Of a stretch of 64,000 bases of DNA, positions 1-13,369 are shown piece by piece; positions within the stretch are counted from its first letter, which is position 1; every line of letters starts with the position of its first letter. The notes below the pieces were generated by a model. The model was not told where the DNA came from, made no database searches, and saw nothing but the letters and a program-made list of their open reading frames with translations. The stretch is from Simplicispira sp. 125 (GTDB lineage Bacteria; Pseudomonadota; Gammaproteobacteria; Burkholderiales; Burkholderiaceae_C), in contig NZ_QEKM01000001.1 in the NCBI RefSeq assembly GCF_003096555.1, positions 1,426,001 to 1,490,000 on the forward strand, read 5' to 3'. Position numbers and translations under genes: made by a program.

Positions 1-1107
<1,107 letters not shown>

Positions 1108-1264
1108 GCGGAGCTCCGGTGAGGGTGGCGAAACGATTTCACGTTCTTAAATGGGACTGATTTTAGGCGTTTCAACCCGGCAAGGTTGGGCAATACCCCT
1201 TGGCACCCATTGGAAGATCAAGGGTTTACAAGAAAAAAAGCTGCACTGCCCCGCCCAAAGATCC

Positions 1265-1927
1265 TCAGGGTGAGTTTTTCAGACCGATGCCGACCAAAAA
1301 GGTTTCCGACGATTTGTCACGCGAAGCCTTGGGCTTGACGGGCTTGACCACCCGAAAAGTTTCGCGAAACAACTGCACCAACTCTGAATATCCTGCCCCA
1401 TGGAACAGCTTGACGACCAGCGCCCCCTCGGGCCGCAAATGGGCACAAGCAAATTCCACCGCCAACTCCACCAGATGCGTAATGCGCGTGGCATCTGTCG
1501 ATGCGATGCCTGTCAGATTGGGCGCCATGTCTGACACCACCACGTCCACAGGACGGGCTTGCAAGGCATCTTCCAGTTGTGCCAGCACCTCGGGCTCACG
1601 GAAATCACCCTGCAGATAAGTGACCCCCTCGATCGGCTCCATGGGCAGAAGGTCGAGCCCAATGATGCGGCCGTCGAGCGTACCTGCTGCCGCCCCGGCC
1701 GGGGAGAGTCGGCGGCGTACGTACTGGCTCCAGGCCCCAGGCGCGCAGCCCAAATCCACCACGGTGGCACCGGGCCGCACCAAGCCAAACTGTTCATCGA
1801 TCTCCTTGAGCTTGTAGGCCGCGCGTGCGCGAAACCCCTCTTTTTGTGCCAATTTGACGTAGGTGTCGTTCACATGGTCGTTCAGCCATGCTTTGTTGAT
1901 TTTTTTGCTCTGGGATTTGACTTTCAT
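1265..1927 (-). CDS. rlmE: 23S rRNA (uridine-2'-O)-methyltransferase RlmE
   Basis: SAM-dependent methyltransferase of the RrmJ/FtsJ family, which 2'-O-methylates U2552 of 23S rRNA in the assembled large subunit. The 220-aa length is normal for the family. The SAM-binding motif [11 protein letters not shown], the VVSDMAPN segment (catalytic Asp) and VVKLFHG (catalytic Lys) are all present. The N terminus is basic ([14 protein letters not shown]). It lies upstream of ftsH on the same strand and is divergent from the yhbY-type gene, with only 32 bp between start codons. Confidence 0.95.
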   Translation of the reverse strand: MKVKSQSKKINKAWLNDHVNDTYVKLAQKEGFRARAAYKLKEIDEQFGLVRPGATVVDLGCAPGAWSQYVRRRLSPAGAAAGTLDGRIIGLDLLPMEPIEGVTYLQGDFREPEVLAQLEDALQARPVDVVVSDMAPNLTGIASTDATRITHLVELAVEFACAHLRPEGALVVKLFHGAGYSELVQLFRETFRVVKPVKPKASRDKSSETFLVGIGLKNSP

Positions 1928-1959
1928 GCTTCTTTCGTCCTGCCTCGATAATACGGCCC

Positions 1960-2436
1960 ATGCCCCAAATTGAACTCACCTCTGCCGAACGCCGCGAATA
2001 CCGCGCCGAGGCCCACCATCTCAAGCCCGTCGTCCTCGTTGGCGGCGATGGTTTGACGCCCGGCGTGCGCAAAGAAATCGACGCCGCGCTCAACGCCCAT
2101 GGCCTGATCAAGATCCGTGTCTTCAGCGACGACCGTGCTGCGCGCGAGCTGATGTACCAGGAACTGGCCGCCGAATTGGGCGCAGCCCCCATCCAGCACA
2201 TCGGCAAGCTGCTGGTGCTGTGGCGCCCGCAGCCCGAAAAAGTGAAGACACCGGACGAAGACCGCATGCCGGGCCCGCGCGACGTCAAAGTGATGAAGTA
2301 CAGCAAGCGCGGCGGCCAACGCCCCGAGATCAAGCAGTTGCGCGTGCTGGGAAACCAGCGCCTGACCTCTGGTGGTCAGGTCAAGCGCGCTAAAAAGCGC
2401 AAGCCGACCTCGGTAAAAAAGCGCCAAACCAGCTGA
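1960..2436 (+). CDS. yhbY: YhbY/CRS1-type RNA-binding protein
   Basis: CRM (CRS1-YhbY) domain protein. The family binds RNA and is linked to 50S subunit assembly. Residues 1-95 form the CRM domain, with the loop [12 protein letters not shown] (GxxG-type) and the typical ending [10 protein letters not shown]. The 158-aa protein is longer than E. coli YhbY (about 97 aa): residues 100-158 are a basic Lys/Arg-rich tail that probably adds RNA affinity (inference). A GATAAT hexamer lies only 7 bp before the ATG, so a very short or leaderless mRNA is possible. It is divergent from rlmE, another ribosome gene. Confidence 0.88.
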   Translation: MPQIELTSAERREYRAEAHHLKPVVLVGGDGLTPGVRKEIDAALNAHGLIKIRVFSDDRAARELMYQELAAELGAAPIQHIGKLLVLWRPQPEKVKTPDEDRMPGPRDVKVMKYSKRGGQRPEIKQLRVLGNQRLTSGGQVKRAKKRKPTSVKKRQTS

Positions 2437-2440
2437 CGCG

Positions 2441-3190
2441 ATGACCGGTACCGCCGCCACGGCGCGCCAGCGCCATGTCATCTGCATGAAATGGGGCACC
2501 AAATACGGGCCCGAATACGTCAATCGCCTCTATGCCATGGTGCGTCGCCATCTCAGCGGCGATTTCCATTTTGTCTGCCTGACGGACGATGCCGAAGGTA
2601 TCCGCCCCGAGGTGCAATGCCTGCCCATCCCGCCATTGGACCTGCCCGCGGGTATTCCCGAGCGCGGCTGGAACAAGCTGGCCACTTTCACTGCCGATCT
2701 GCATGGTTTGCGCGGCACGGCACTGTTCCTGGATGTGGACGTGGTGGTCACCGGCAGCCTGGACGATTTCTTCACCCAACCGGGTGATTTTCTCATCATC
2801 CACGATTACAAACGCCCCTGGCGTATTACCGGCAACTCTTCGGTCTACCGGTTTGAACTGGGCGCGCACCCCGACGTTCTGGAATATTTTCGCGGGCATT
2901 TCAACGAAATTCGCCAGCAGTTCCGCAACGAACAAGCTTATCTGTCGGACTTCCTGCACAAGCAAGGCAAGCTGCAATACTGGCCAACCGAATGGTGCCC
3001 CAGCTTCAAGTACGACGGCATCCCCACCTGGCCGACCAATTACTGGAAACCACCTTTTGTTCCCGCAGGTGCGCGGGTGGTGATTTTCCATGGTGAATGC
3101 AATCCGCCAGACGCCCTGGCAGGACGGCGCAACCGGCGCTTTCGCTTTATCCAGCCCGCCACCTGGGTGGCCGAGCACTGGCACGAGTAA
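2441..3190 (+). CDS. Glycosyltransferase-like protein (GT-A fold)
   Basis: A 249-aa soluble protein starting 4 bp after the yhbY-type gene, so probably co-transcribed with it. The segment ALFLDVDVVVTGSLDD around residue 100 contains a DxD motif (DVD) typical of metal-dependent nucleotide-sugar transferases of GT8-like type. Aromatic-rich segments (YWPTEWCPSFKYDG, PTNYWKPPF) and a late VIFHGECNPP motif follow. No signal peptide or membrane segment is seen. Donor, acceptor and pathway cannot be read from the sequence, and no polysaccharide cluster surrounds it. Confidence 0.7.
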   Translation: MTGTAATARQRHVICMKWGTKYGPEYVNRLYAMVRRHLSGDFHFVCLTDDAEGIRPEVQCLPIPPLDLPAGIPERGWNKLATFTADLHGLRGTALFLDVDVVVTGSLDDFFTQPGDFLIIHDYKRPWRITGNSSVYRFELGAHPDVLEYFRGHFNEIRQQFRNEQAYLSDFLHKQGKLQYWPTEWCPSFKYDGIPTWPTNYWKPPFVPAGARVVIFHGECNPPDALAGRRNRRFRFIQPATWVAEHWHE

Positions 3191-3208
3191 GAGCGGAAAA
3201 AACCGTCC

Positions 3209-3637
3209 TCAGGCGGGCAGTGGCCGCGTCGGGCCGCGCAGCGTATGCCACAGGGTTGCCAGCGCACAGCCCCATTGCAGGGCGTACATGAGCGTCCCCA
3301 CGCTGTGCCATAGCCGCAGATCCTGCCGCGCCACGATGCGTGGCGCCACGCCAAATTGCACCAAAAGCGCCAGCAGGAGGCCAAACACTATAAAAAGTGT
3401 AGCTTCTCGCGCCCATGGATAAAGCGTTACATCCCCTTTTGGCCTTGAAACCAGCAGCAAGAGCACGCAGCAGACCACGGACACCCAGGTCTGGGCCGCA
3501 AACAGCCGTGCCGCCATGCTGCCCGCCATGGCCGGCGTGGGCAGGTACACAAACAGCAAGGGCACAGCCAGAAAGCCAATGGCCCCCAGGCTTCCCCACC
3601 AGAGCGCAGCAAGCAGTGCAGGAAAACGGGCAGTCAT
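3209..3637 (-). CDS. DUF4149 family membrane protein
   Basis: A 142-aa hydrophobic protein with about four predicted membrane segments: LLAALWWGSLGAIGFLAVPLL, the region around WVSVVCCVLLLLV, LFIVFGLLLALLV, and LMYALQWGCALATLW. It matches the TMEM205-like/DUF4149 family, whose function is unknown. Its middle (the SRPKGDVTLYPWAREATLFIV region) is encoded by a copy of the dispersed palindromic repeat at 3387-3444, which is unusual for a coding sequence. It sits just downstream of greA on the same strand with an 18-bp gap. Confidence 0.75.
   Translation of the reverse strand: MTARFPALLAALWWGSLGAIGFLAVPLLFVYLPTPAMAGSMAARLFAAQTWVSVVCCVLLLLVSRPKGDVTLYPWAREATLFIVFGLLLALLVQFGVAPRIVARQDLRLWHSVGTLMYALQWGCALATLWHTLRGPTRPLPA
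3387..3444 (+). repeat. Dispersed palindromic repeat, copy inside DUF4149 gene
   Basis: Diverged copy. It has CTATAAAAAGTGTAGC in place of GCTATT..AATAGC, then GCGCCCATGGATAAAGCGTT, ending with TTTTGGCC. It lies wholly within the coding frame of the minus-strand membrane protein. Confidence 0.55.
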
Positions 3638-3655
3638 GGCGCAGGCCTGGGCCGG

Positions 3656-4132
3656 TCAGACGTAGCTGACGCCCACGATTTCATAGCGACGAATACCACC
3701 CGGCGCCTGCACTTCGGCCGTGTCGCCCTCTTCCTTGCCGATGAGCGCACGCGCGATGGGACTGGAAATGTTGATCAGCCCCAGCTTCAGGTCAGCCTCG
3801 TCCTCGCCCACGATCTGGTAGGTCACAGCGTCGCCCGTGTTTTCGTCTTCCAGCTCCACGGTCGCGCCAAAAACCACCTTGCCTTCGGCATCAATGCTGC
3901 CGGGGTCGATGATCTGCGCGGCCGACAGTTTGCCCTCGACGTCCTGGATACGCCCCTCAATGAAGCCTTGGCGGTCCTTGGCCGCTTCGTACTCGGCGTT
4001 TTCGCTCAAATCGCCCTGTGCGCGCGCCTCGGCAATCGCCGCTATGACCGCTGGACGATCTACAGTTTTGAGTCGATGCAGTTCGGCTTTGAGTTTCTCG
4101 GCGCCGCGCTTGGTAATGGGAATGGTGGCCAT
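3656..4132 (-). CDS. greA: Transcription elongation factor GreA
   Basis: Rescues backtracked RNA polymerase by stimulating transcript cleavage in the secondary channel. The protein is 158 aa, the standard length, if the ATG at 4132 ([14 protein letters not shown]) is used. An ATG five codons upstream is in frame but gives a non-canonical extension. GGAG lies 9 bp before the chosen start. The N-terminal coiled coil carries the tip acidic residues in [18 protein letters not shown]; the C-terminal FKBP-like domain ends in [11 protein letters not shown]. It lies downstream of carB, an order seen in many beta-proteobacteria. Confidence 0.95.
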   Translation of the reverse strand: MATIPITKRGAEKLKAELHRLKTVDRPAVIAAIAEARAQGDLSENAEYEAAKDRQGFIEGRIQDVEGKLSAAQIIDPGSIDAEGKVVFGATVELEDENTGDAVTYQIVGEDEADLKLGLINISSPIARALIGKEEGDTAEVQAPGGIRRYEIVGVSYV

Positions 4133-4218
4133 TCTCTCCGTCTCCATGGGTGTATAGGGGTGCCGCGCATTGCGCGACTGGTTCTGCGCGCCACAACGAT
4201 GTGGCGACGCCCAAAAGC

Positions 4219-4248
4219 AAACCGCCGCACGTTGCCGCGCGGCGGTTT
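4219..4248 (-). terminator. Strong hairpin between carB and greA (probable terminator)
   Basis: A perfect 10-bp stem: AAACCGCCGC at 4219-4228 pairs with GCGGCGGTTT at 4239-4248, with a 10-nt loop. Read on the minus strand it is followed by GCTTTTGGG, an interrupted U-tract, so termination of carB transcripts is likely but perhaps incomplete. Confidence 0.5.
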
Positions 4249-4287
4249 GGGTTCATGCGGCAATTATGCCGTGTTTGAAACCGGTCG

Positions 4288-4305
4288 CGAACCCCGCGGG
4301 GTTCG
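4288..4305. repeat. Perfect 18-bp palindrome downstream of carB
   Basis: CGAACCCCGCGGGGTTCG is perfectly self-complementary. It lies 30 bp downstream of the carB stop and 40 bp before the 4219-4248 hairpin. No U-tract follows on either strand, so it could be an extra transcript-end structure or a protein-binding site. Confidence 0.5.
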
Positions 4306-4335
4306 GCCTCCAGTTCTTAAGTCGCTGGTACGAAT

Positions 4336-7581
<3,246 letters not shown>

Positions 7582-7587
7582 GGGAAA

Positions 7588-7977
7588 TCAATGGTTGGGT
7601 TCGCTGGGCACGTCCGCTTCGGGTCGGCGGCGGCGCAGGTGCGCAAGCAAGACGGCGGCGCGTTCGGCGGGCAGATTCTTCTGCATCAGCTGCAGCAGGC
7701 CATCGCCCTGCACAAGCGGGCTGAGCACCTCGGTCTCGGCCTCATGGAACGTCACATCCCATTCGGCCAGTGTTTCTTCGAACGTGGCGTCGTCCCAGGT
7801 CTTGCCTTTGGCGATCAGGGTGACGAGCGGGAGCGCCTTGCGTTCCACAAATGCCTTGCGATACGGTTTTTGTTGCCAGCGTTCGCCGAACCACTCGCGA
7901 TGGTTCGGAGCCAGGCTCAGAATACGCTTGTGGATCGCCTTCTCGAGCGCTGCAGCAGGAAAGCTGAAGAGCTTCAT
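7588..7977 (-). CDS. Conserved hypothetical protein between carA and carB
   Basis: A 129-aa protein not recognised as a named family. Its ATG overlaps the carA stop (ATGA, 7974-7977) and its stop lies 6 bp before carB, so it is translationally coupled within the car operon. It is mostly predicted alpha-helical, rich in Leu, Lys, Arg and Glu, with an aromatic/basic N-terminal third ([21 protein letters not shown]) and a basic C-terminal helix ([13 protein letters not shown]). There is no signal peptide, membrane segment or metal-binding cluster. Tight coupling suggests a role linked to carbamoyl-phosphate synthase, but that is inference. Confidence 0.75.
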   Translation of the reverse strand: MKLFSFPAAALEKAIHKRILSLAPNHREWFGERWQQKPYRKAFVERKALPLVTLIAKGKTWDDATFEETLAEWDVTFHEAETEVLSPLVQGDGLLQLMQKNLPAERAAVLLAHLRRRRPEADVPSEPNH

Positions 7978-9158
7978 GCGGCAGTGGCCTTGGTGCGCGC
8001 ATCACGCATGGTGTCGACAAACCGGTCAAACAGCCCATCAATGTCGGAGGTACCGGGAGAGGCCTCCGGGTGGCCCTGAAAACTGAAGGCGGGACGGTCG
8101 GTGTACTCCAGCCCCTGCAGCGAGCCGTCGAACAGGCTCAGGTGCGTTGCCCGCACCTGCGCGGGCAACGAGTCAAGCTGCACGGCAAAACCGTGGTTCT
8201 GGCTGGTGATGCTCACGCGCCCGGTGGCAAGCTCTTCCACAGGATGGTTGGCGCCATGGTGGCTGTTGTCCATCTTGAACGTGCTCGCGCCCGCCGCCAG
8301 CGCCATGATCTGGTGGCCCAGGCAAATGCCGAAGGTGGGCTTGCCCGTTTCGAGCAGCGTGCGCACCGCCTCAATGGCGTAGGTACAAGGCGCTGGATCG
8401 CCGGGCCCGTTGGAGAGAAAGATGCCGTCGGGCTGCAGCGCGAGCACCTGCGCAGCAGGCGTCTGTGCCGGCACCACGGTGACCTTGCAACCGCGCTCGG
8501 CCAGCATGCGCAGGATGTTGTATTTGACGCCGAAATCGTAGGCCACAACGTGATATTTCGGCGCCGTCTGCACGCCGTAGCCACTGCCCAGCGTCCATTC
8601 GGTCTGCGTCCATTCGTAAGATTTTTCGGTCGTCACCACCTTGGCGAGGTCAAGACCTGCCATGGAAGGTGCGCCGCGCGCGGCGGCAATCGCCTGGTCA
8701 ATGCGCTCCTGCGTCACCGATTCACCCACTGCGAGGCCGACGATGGCACCATTTTGCGCACCCTTGTCGCGCAGCAGGCGGGTGAGCTTGCGCGTGTCGA
8801 TGTTGGCGATGGCCACGGTGCCTTCGCGCACCAGGTACTCGGGCAGGGTCGCGGTAGCGCGGAAGTTGCTGACAAGCAGCGGCAGGTCTTTGATGACAAG
8901 GCCTGCAGCCTGGACTTTCGGGGATTCGACGTCCTCCGTGTTGACACCGTAGTTGCCGACATGCGAGACCGTGAGGGTCACGATCTGCTGGCAGTAACTG
9001 GGGTCCGTGAGGATTTCCTGATAGCCGGTCATGGAGGTGTTGAACACCACCTCACCGACGGTGGAGCCAACGGCTCCAATCGAATTGCCGATAAAGACCG
9101 TGCCGTCTGCGAGCGCCAGAATGGCGGGCGGGAATGTTCCCTGTAGAGACAAAAGCAC
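7974..9158 (-). CDS. carA: Carbamoyl-phosphate synthase small subunit (glutamine amidotransferase)
   Basis: Hydrolyses glutamine and channels ammonia to CarB. 394 aa from the GTG at 9158 ([18 protein letters not shown]), which has GGAG seven bases upstream; an in-frame extension reaches 9209 but adds an unlike sequence. The N-terminal CarA domain includes [15 protein letters not shown]. The C-terminal class-I GATase contains the nucleophile Cys in FGICLGHQ and the His/Glu pair near [10 protein letters not shown]. The stop overlaps the start of the next gene by 4 bp. Confidence 0.97.
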   Translation of the reverse strand: MLLSLQGTFPPAILALADGTVFIGNSIGAVGSTVGEVVFNTSMTGYQEILTDPSYCQQIVTLTVSHVGNYGVNTEDVESPKVQAAGLVIKDLPLLVSNFRATATLPEYLVREGTVAIANIDTRKLTRLLRDKGAQNGAIVGLAVGESVTQERIDQAIAAARGAPSMAGLDLAKVVTTEKSYEWTQTEWTLGSGYGVQTAPKYHVVAYDFGVKYNILRMLAERGCKVTVVPAQTPAAQVLALQPDGIFLSNGPGDPAPCTYAIEAVRTLLETGKPTFGICLGHQIMALAAGASTFKMDNSHHGANHPVEELATGRVSITSQNHGFAVQLDSLPAQVRATHLSLFDGSLQGLEYTDRPAFSFQGHPEASPGTSDIDGLFDRFVDTMRDARTKATAA

Positions 9159-9574
9159 TGGGTTCTCCGGATGGTTACGGTCGCCCGGCGCCTGCAGGTC
9201 CGCTGGCATCAGATGCCTGCGGCTGCTCTCAGATGGGTTATTGCTTTGGGTGCGGTCGGGCGACGCTGTTGCGAGAAAAGCCCTTGATTATAGCGCTGCG
9301 CTTCTGGGTACGCACCGACGCAGATTCCGCAAGAACTTGTCACGCAAGCACATGTTCCGTGTGTTGCAAGCAGCAGCGACGCACCTGGCCTGTCGGACTT
9401 GGGAATCGTCGGCTGCCCATCGGCCCCAGCCCGACAGGCTGGGCCAGGTGCACTGCCAGTGTGCATCGTGCATGAAGATTCGCGTGGCAAACAGCCCAGT
9501 AGTCTTCTTCAGCACCGAAAAAATACGTCCAACCAGGGCGATTTGGTGCGCAACCCATAGCACCATGGGCGCTT
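9159..9574. other. Gene-free region upstream of carA
   Basis: About 415 bp without a convincing gene. Short open frames here have no recognisable product. It should hold the promoter of the carA operon (minus strand) and contains the long inverted repeat at 9381-9451. I could not identify a confident -35/-10 pair or a riboswitch. Confidence 0.6.
9381..9451. repeat. Long imperfect inverted repeat upstream of carA
   Basis: Left arm GCACCTGGCCTGTCGG (9381-9396) pairs with the right arm CCGACAGG..GGCCAGGTGC (9431-9451), apart from a CTGG-like insertion of 5 nt in the right arm. The 34-nt interior has further weak pairing. It shares CCTGTCGG and ACAGGCCA with the REP-like hairpin at 38682-38710, so it may be a REP/BIME-type element rather than a carA leader structure. 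Confidence 0.55.
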
Positions 9575-10348
9575 TCAGCGCATGGCACCACTGGCGTGCA
9601 GGCAGATGGCCGCTGCAGCCGCCACATTCAACGACTCTTCTCCTCCGGGCTGCGCAATGCGAATACGCAGGGCGGCCCTCTCCTCCAAAGCAGCAGAAAC
9701 ACCCTGCCCTTCGTGCCCCATGACCCAGGCGCAGGGCCAGGGCAGTTCGGCGCGGTGCAGGAAGTCGCCTTCGTGCACATGGGTCACCAAGATCGGCACC
9801 CTGAGTGGCCCAAGGTCTTCAAGGCCCGCCGCTTCGATCAGGTTCAGCGCGAAATGCGCGCCCATGCCTGCCCGCAAAACCTTGGGCGACCACAGGGCGG
9901 CACTGCCCTTGAGGGCAATCACCTGCCTGAAACCAAACGCAGAGGCGCTGCGCAGGATGGAACCCACGTTGCCTGCGTCCTGGACGCGGTCGAGCACCAC
10001 GGTCGCCTCGTCCGGCTGCAGAGCCGTACCAACAGGCACATCGATGATGAAGCCCATCTGGGCCGGTGACTCCAGGCCGCTGATGTCGGTAAACAAGGCA
10101 TCGGCGAGCACTATTGATTTGCTAGCTGCCTGCGCCCATTCCACGGGCGCTAGAGGCCAAAAAGACTCAGAAAAAACCGCGATCGACACGGTTTGTCCAC
10201 GCGCCAGCGCCGCACGGCAGAGGTGATCACCCTCCAGCCAGACGCGGCCTTGCTTGCGGTACGCCGTGGTGTCCTGCGCCAGGCGCCGCAGATCCTTGAC
10301 GAAAGTGTTGTCCCGGGAATGGATAACAACCACGGAGGGCGAAGTCAT
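9575..10348 (-). CDS. TrmH/SpoU-family RNA 2'-O-ribose methyltransferase
   Basis: SPOUT-fold methyltransferase, 257 aa. The N-terminal substrate-binding region includes [17 protein letters not shown]. The three SpoU motifs follow: [20 protein letters not shown] (motif 1), [22 protein letters not shown] motif 2 and [20 protein letters not shown] (motif 3). The target RNA cannot be read from the sequence. ATG 10348 overlaps the rnhB stop as ATGA; a GTG two codons earlier is an alternative. A repeat copy (10110-10163) encodes the [17 protein letters not shown] segment. Confidence 0.88.
   Translation of the reverse strand: MTSPSVVVIHSRDNTFVKDLRRLAQDTTAYRKQGRVWLEGDHLCRAALARGQTVSIAVFSESFWPLAPVEWAQAASKSIVLADALFTDISGLESPAQMGFIIDVPVGTALQPDEATVVLDRVQDAGNVGSILRSASAFGFRQVIALKGSAALWSPKVLRAGMGAHFALNLIEAAGLEDLGPLRVPILVTHVHEGDFLHRAELPWPCAWVMGHEGQGVSAALEERAALRIRIAQPGGEESLNVAAAAAICLHASGAMR
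10110..10163 (+). repeat. Dispersed palindromic repeat, copy inside SpoU methyltransferase gene
   Basis: Diverged copy: CTATTGATTTGCTAGC, then TGCGCCC..GGGCGCTAGAGGCC. In frame within the coding sequence on the opposite strand. Confidence 0.6.
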
Positions 10349-10983
10349 CGGCACACCGCTTCACGCAGGTTCAGCGCAACAGGCGCAAACGAGCGCCGGT
10401 GGTGCATGCACGCGCCATGCTCCTGCAGGGCGGCCATGTGCGCAGCGGTGCCATAGCCTTTGTGCCCGGCAAACCCGTATTGTGGAAACTCTGCGTGCAC
10501 CTGCGCGCACCAGCGGTCACGGTGCACCTTGGCCAGAATGGATGCCGCCGAGATGGCGGGGACCAACGCATCGCCCTTGACGATGGCCTCGGCCGGCATA
10601 TCGAGTCGGGGCAGTCGGTTGCCATCCACGAGCACCAAGGCCGGTTTAAGGCGCAGCCCCATCACGGCCCGCTGCATGGCCAGCAGCGTCGCCTGCAGAA
10701 TGTTGAGGCGGTCGATCTCTTCCACGGAAGCCTCGGCAATGCTGCAGCACAGCGCCTTGGCACGGATTTCGTCGTAGAGCTTTTCGCGCCGCAGCGGCGT
10801 GAGCTTCTTGGAATCTGCCAACCCGGCAATCGGGTGCAAATCATCCAGAATCACTGCGGCGGCCACTACCGGGCCGGCCAATGGGCCACGGCCGGCCTCA
10901 TCCACCCCGGCCATCAGGCCGGAGGGATGCCATGGCAGGCAGGCTTGTTCAGGCCGTGGCGGCAAGGACTTTCTGGATGGCAT
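10345..10983 (-). CDS. rnhB: Ribonuclease HII
   Basis: Cleaves the RNA strand of RNA-DNA hybrids and removes misincorporated ribonucleotides. 212 aa from the ATG at 10983; an in-frame upstream start at 11022 is less likely. Active-site motif [19 protein letters not shown] (Asp-Glu), the later LVDGNRLP (Asp), and [13 protein letters not shown] are all present. The start overlaps the lpxB stop by about 35 bp and the stop overlaps the next gene by 4 bp, so lpxB-rnhB-SpoU are coupled. Confidence 0.95.
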   Translation of the reverse strand: MPSRKSLPPRPEQACLPWHPSGLMAGVDEAGRGPLAGPVVAAAVILDDLHPIAGLADSKKLTPLRREKLYDEIRAKALCCSIAEASVEEIDRLNILQATLLAMQRAVMGLRLKPALVLVDGNRLPRLDMPAEAIVKGDALVPAISAASILAKVHRDRWCAQVHAEFPQYGFAGHKGYGTAAHMAALQEHGACMHHRRSFAPVALNLREAVCR

Positions 10984-12112
10984 CGGCGGCCAGTTGAGGG
11001 GTGTTGCGCCGCAAGGTTTCATGCAGCAAGGTAAAGCGCTGGTGCAGCGCCATCATGCGTCCAGGGTCGTGTTTCAGCGCATCAAACCACTGCAGCACTG
11101 CGGCTGCCAGTGCCTGCGGCGTGGCATCGTCCTGAAGGAGTTCGGGCACCACAAAATCATTGCACAAAATATTGGGCAGCCCCACCCAGGGCTGTAACTG
11201 CTTGCGGCGCATCAGCCGCCAGCTCAAGGGGTGCATGCGGTAGCCAATGACCATGGGGCGCTTGAACAGCGCTGCTTCCAGGGTGGCGGTGCCGCTGGCA
11301 ATCAGCGTCACATCACAAGCCGCCAACGCGGTGTGGGACTGGCCAGGAATGACCTGCAACACATGGCCCAGACCGCAGTCGCGCGCCGCTTGTTCGATGC
11401 GACTCTGCAGCGCAGGTACTGCGGGAACTATCATTTTAATAGCTGGTAGCGCTTGATGGATAAGCGCTGCAGCCTCAAAAAACCTTGGAGTGATGTACTG
11501 CACCTCGGCCGAGCGACTCCCGGGCAGGATGGCCAACACCGCACCACTGTCCTGCAAGCCCAGTTGGGCGCGGGCCGCGCTGCGATCGGGCGCCATGGGA
11601 ATCACACCTGCCAGAGGGTGGCCCACATAGGTGGCTGCAATGCCATGGCGTTCGAGCAGCGCGGGCTCGAACGGGAAGATGCACAACACATGGTCGGCCG
11701 CACGGCGGATTTTCTCAACGCGATCGGCGCGCCAGGCCCAGATCGATGGGCAGACAAAATGCACGGTCTTGATGCCCGCAGCGCGCAGATCCGCTTCGAG
11801 GCCCAGGTTGAAATCAGGGGCATCAACACCGATGAACACACCCGGGCGCTCACGCAGCAGGCGGGCTCGCAACTGGCGGCGGATATGGATGATTTCACCC
11901 AACCGCCGCAGCAACTCAAAGCTGTAGCCATGCACCGCCAGTTTTTCGCTGGGCCACCAGGCTTCAAAGCCCCGGCGGGCCATCTGCGGGCCACCAATGC
12001 CATGGCTGGAGAGGCCGGGCCATACATCGCGCAAGCCGTCCAGCAGCAACCCGGCCAACAGATCACCCGATGTTTCGCCCGCCACCAGGGCGACGCGGGG
12101 GCTGCGTTCCAT
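10949..12112 (-). CDS. lpxB: Lipid-A-disaccharide synthase
   Basis: GT19 glycosyltransferase that condenses UDP-2,3-diacylglucosamine with lipid X to the lipid A disaccharide at the inner membrane. 387 aa, normal length. The N-terminal [17 protein letters not shown] motif, [14 protein letters not shown], and the C-terminal donor site region ([23 protein letters not shown]) are present. A dispersed-repeat copy (11427-11480) encodes [18 protein letters not shown] in a loop/helix region, apparently tolerated. It starts 5 bp after lpxA. Confidence 0.96.
   Translation of the reverse strand: MERSPRVALVAGETSGDLLAGLLLDGLRDVWPGLSSHGIGGPQMARRGFEAWWPSEKLAVHGYSFELLRRLGEIIHIRRQLRARLLRERPGVFIGVDAPDFNLGLEADLRAAGIKTVHFVCPSIWAWRADRVEKIRRAADHVLCIFPFEPALLERHGIAATYVGHPLAGVIPMAPDRSAARAQLGLQDSGAVLAILPGSRSAEVQYITPRFFEAAALIHQALPAIKMIVPAVPALQSRIEQAARDCGLGHVLQVIPGQSHTALAACDVTLIASGTATLEAALFKRPMVIGYRMHPLSWRLMRRKQLQPWVGLPNILCNDFVVPELLQDDATPQALAAAVLQWFDALKHDPGRMMALHQRFTLLHETLRRNTPQLAADAIQKVLAATA
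11427..11480 (+). repeat. Dispersed palindromic repeat, copy inside lpxB
   Basis: Close to consensus: CTATCATTTTAATAGC, then TAGCGCTTGATGGATAAGCG and CTGCAGCCTC. In frame within lpxB on the opposite strand. Confidence 0.75.
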
Positions 12113-12117
12113 GGCCG

Positions 12118-12912
12118 TCAGCGCACGATGCCGCGCGTGGAGGCATCGAGAAACGCCAGCAGCAGAGCAATGTCGGCTACGGCCTGTGCATTGGCTTGGG
12201 TGCTCGCCAATTCGGCAATCGCGGTGCGCGAGGCTTCCAGCGTGAGACCTTGGCGGTACAGCAGACGGTGCATCTGCCGGATGGCGGCCAACCGATCAGC
12301 CGAGAAACCGCGCCGACGCAAACCCTCCAGGTTCAGGCCGCGCACGGTCAGGGGATTGCCATCGACCATCATGTAAGGCGGCACATCCTGCGAAATATGG
12401 CTCCCAAAGCCCGCCATGACATGGGCACCAATCTTGACGTACTGGTGCACTCCCGTCAGCCCACCGATGATGGCCTGGTCACCCACCTGCACATGGCCGG
12501 CCAGCGTGGCATTGTTGGCCAGAATGGTCTGGTGGCCCACCACACAGTCGTGCGCAATGTGCACATAAGCCATGACCCAGTTGTCGTTGCCCACCGTGGT
12601 GACCCCCCGGTCCTGCACGGTGCCGGTGTTGACGGTGCAAAACTCGCGAAAGGTATTGCGATCGCCAATGCGCAGTTCGGTGGGCTCGCCTGCGTATTTC
12701 TTGTCCTGCGGAGCAGCGCCCAGCGAAACGAACTGGTAGATGCGGTTGTCCTGGCCAATGGTAGTCCGGCCTTCGATCACGCAGTGCGGCCCCACCGTAG
12801 TGCCCGCGCCAATGCTGACATGCGGGCCAATGACGGCATAGGGCCCCACCGTGGCAGTGGTATCGATGCGTGCCTGGGCATCGACAACGGCAGTGGGGTG
12901 GATGTTACTCAC
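12118..12912 (-). CDS. lpxA: Acyl-ACP--UDP-N-acetylglucosamine O-acyltransferase
   Basis: First step of lipid A synthesis: transfers a 3-hydroxyacyl chain to UDP-GlcNAc. 264 aa, usual length. It is a left-handed beta-helix of hexapeptide repeats ([16 protein letters not shown] and following), with the catalytic His in the [12 protein letters not shown] stretch, and an alpha-helical C-terminal domain. The start is GTG, with AAGGAG 11 bp upstream. It sits between fabZ and lpxB in the standard lpx cluster. Confidence 0.97.
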   Translation of the reverse strand: MSNIHPTAVVDAQARIDTTATVGPYAVIGPHVSIGAGTTVGPHCVIEGRTTIGQDNRIYQFVSLGAAPQDKKYAGEPTELRIGDRNTFREFCTVNTGTVQDRGVTTVGNDNWVMAYVHIAHDCVVGHQTILANNATLAGHVQVGDQAIIGGLTGVHQYVKIGAHVMAGFGSHISQDVPPYMMVDGNPLTVRGLNLEGLRRRGFSADRLAAIRQMHRLLYRQGLTLEASRTAIAELASTQANAQAVADIALLLAFLDASTRGIVR

Positions 12913-12928
12913 GGCGTACCGCGCTCCT

Positions 12929-13369
12929 TCAGCCCACGGCGCGCATGGTGCACATGAGTTCGGCTTCGCAGGCCACCTCCTCGCCTACCCGGGCCACACC
13001 CTTGAACTTCCAGATGCCGCCACGCACGCGGTCGATGGTGATGTCCAGGACCAGTTGATCACCAGGTTCTACGGGGCGTTTGAAACGAGCCCCGTCGATG
13101 CCCACAAAATAGTAGATATTGTTTTCGTCCGGTACCTGGCCCATCGCATCGAAGGCCAGCAAGCCCGCCGCCTGGGCCAGAGCCTCCAGGATCAACACCC
13201 CTGGCATGACAGGATGCCCCGGGAAATGCCCCATGAAGTAAGGCTCGTTGAACGTGACGTTCTTGATGGCCCTGATGCGCTGGTTGCGCTCGAGTTCAAG
13301 CACCTTGTCCACCAGCAGAAAGGGATAGCGGTGGGGTAGTTGCTTGAGAATTGCGTGAATATCCATCAT
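12929..13369 (-). CDS. fabZ: 3-hydroxyacyl-[acyl-carrier-protein] dehydratase FabZ
   Basis: Hot-dog-fold dehydratase of type II fatty-acid elongation. It competes with LpxA for 3-hydroxyacyl-ACP, which explains its place in the lpx cluster. 146 aa. Starts [23 protein letters not shown]; catalytic His and Glu lie in [21 protein letters not shown]. The start codon overlaps the lpxD stop (ATGATGG). Confidence 0.97.
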   Translation of the reverse strand: MMDIHAILKQLPHRYPFLLVDKVLELERNQRIRAIKNVTFNEPYFMGHFPGHPVMPGVLILEALAQAAGLLAFDAMGQVPDENNIYYFVGIDGARFKRPVEPGDQLVLDITIDRVRGGIWKFKGVARVGEEVACEAELMCTMRAVG

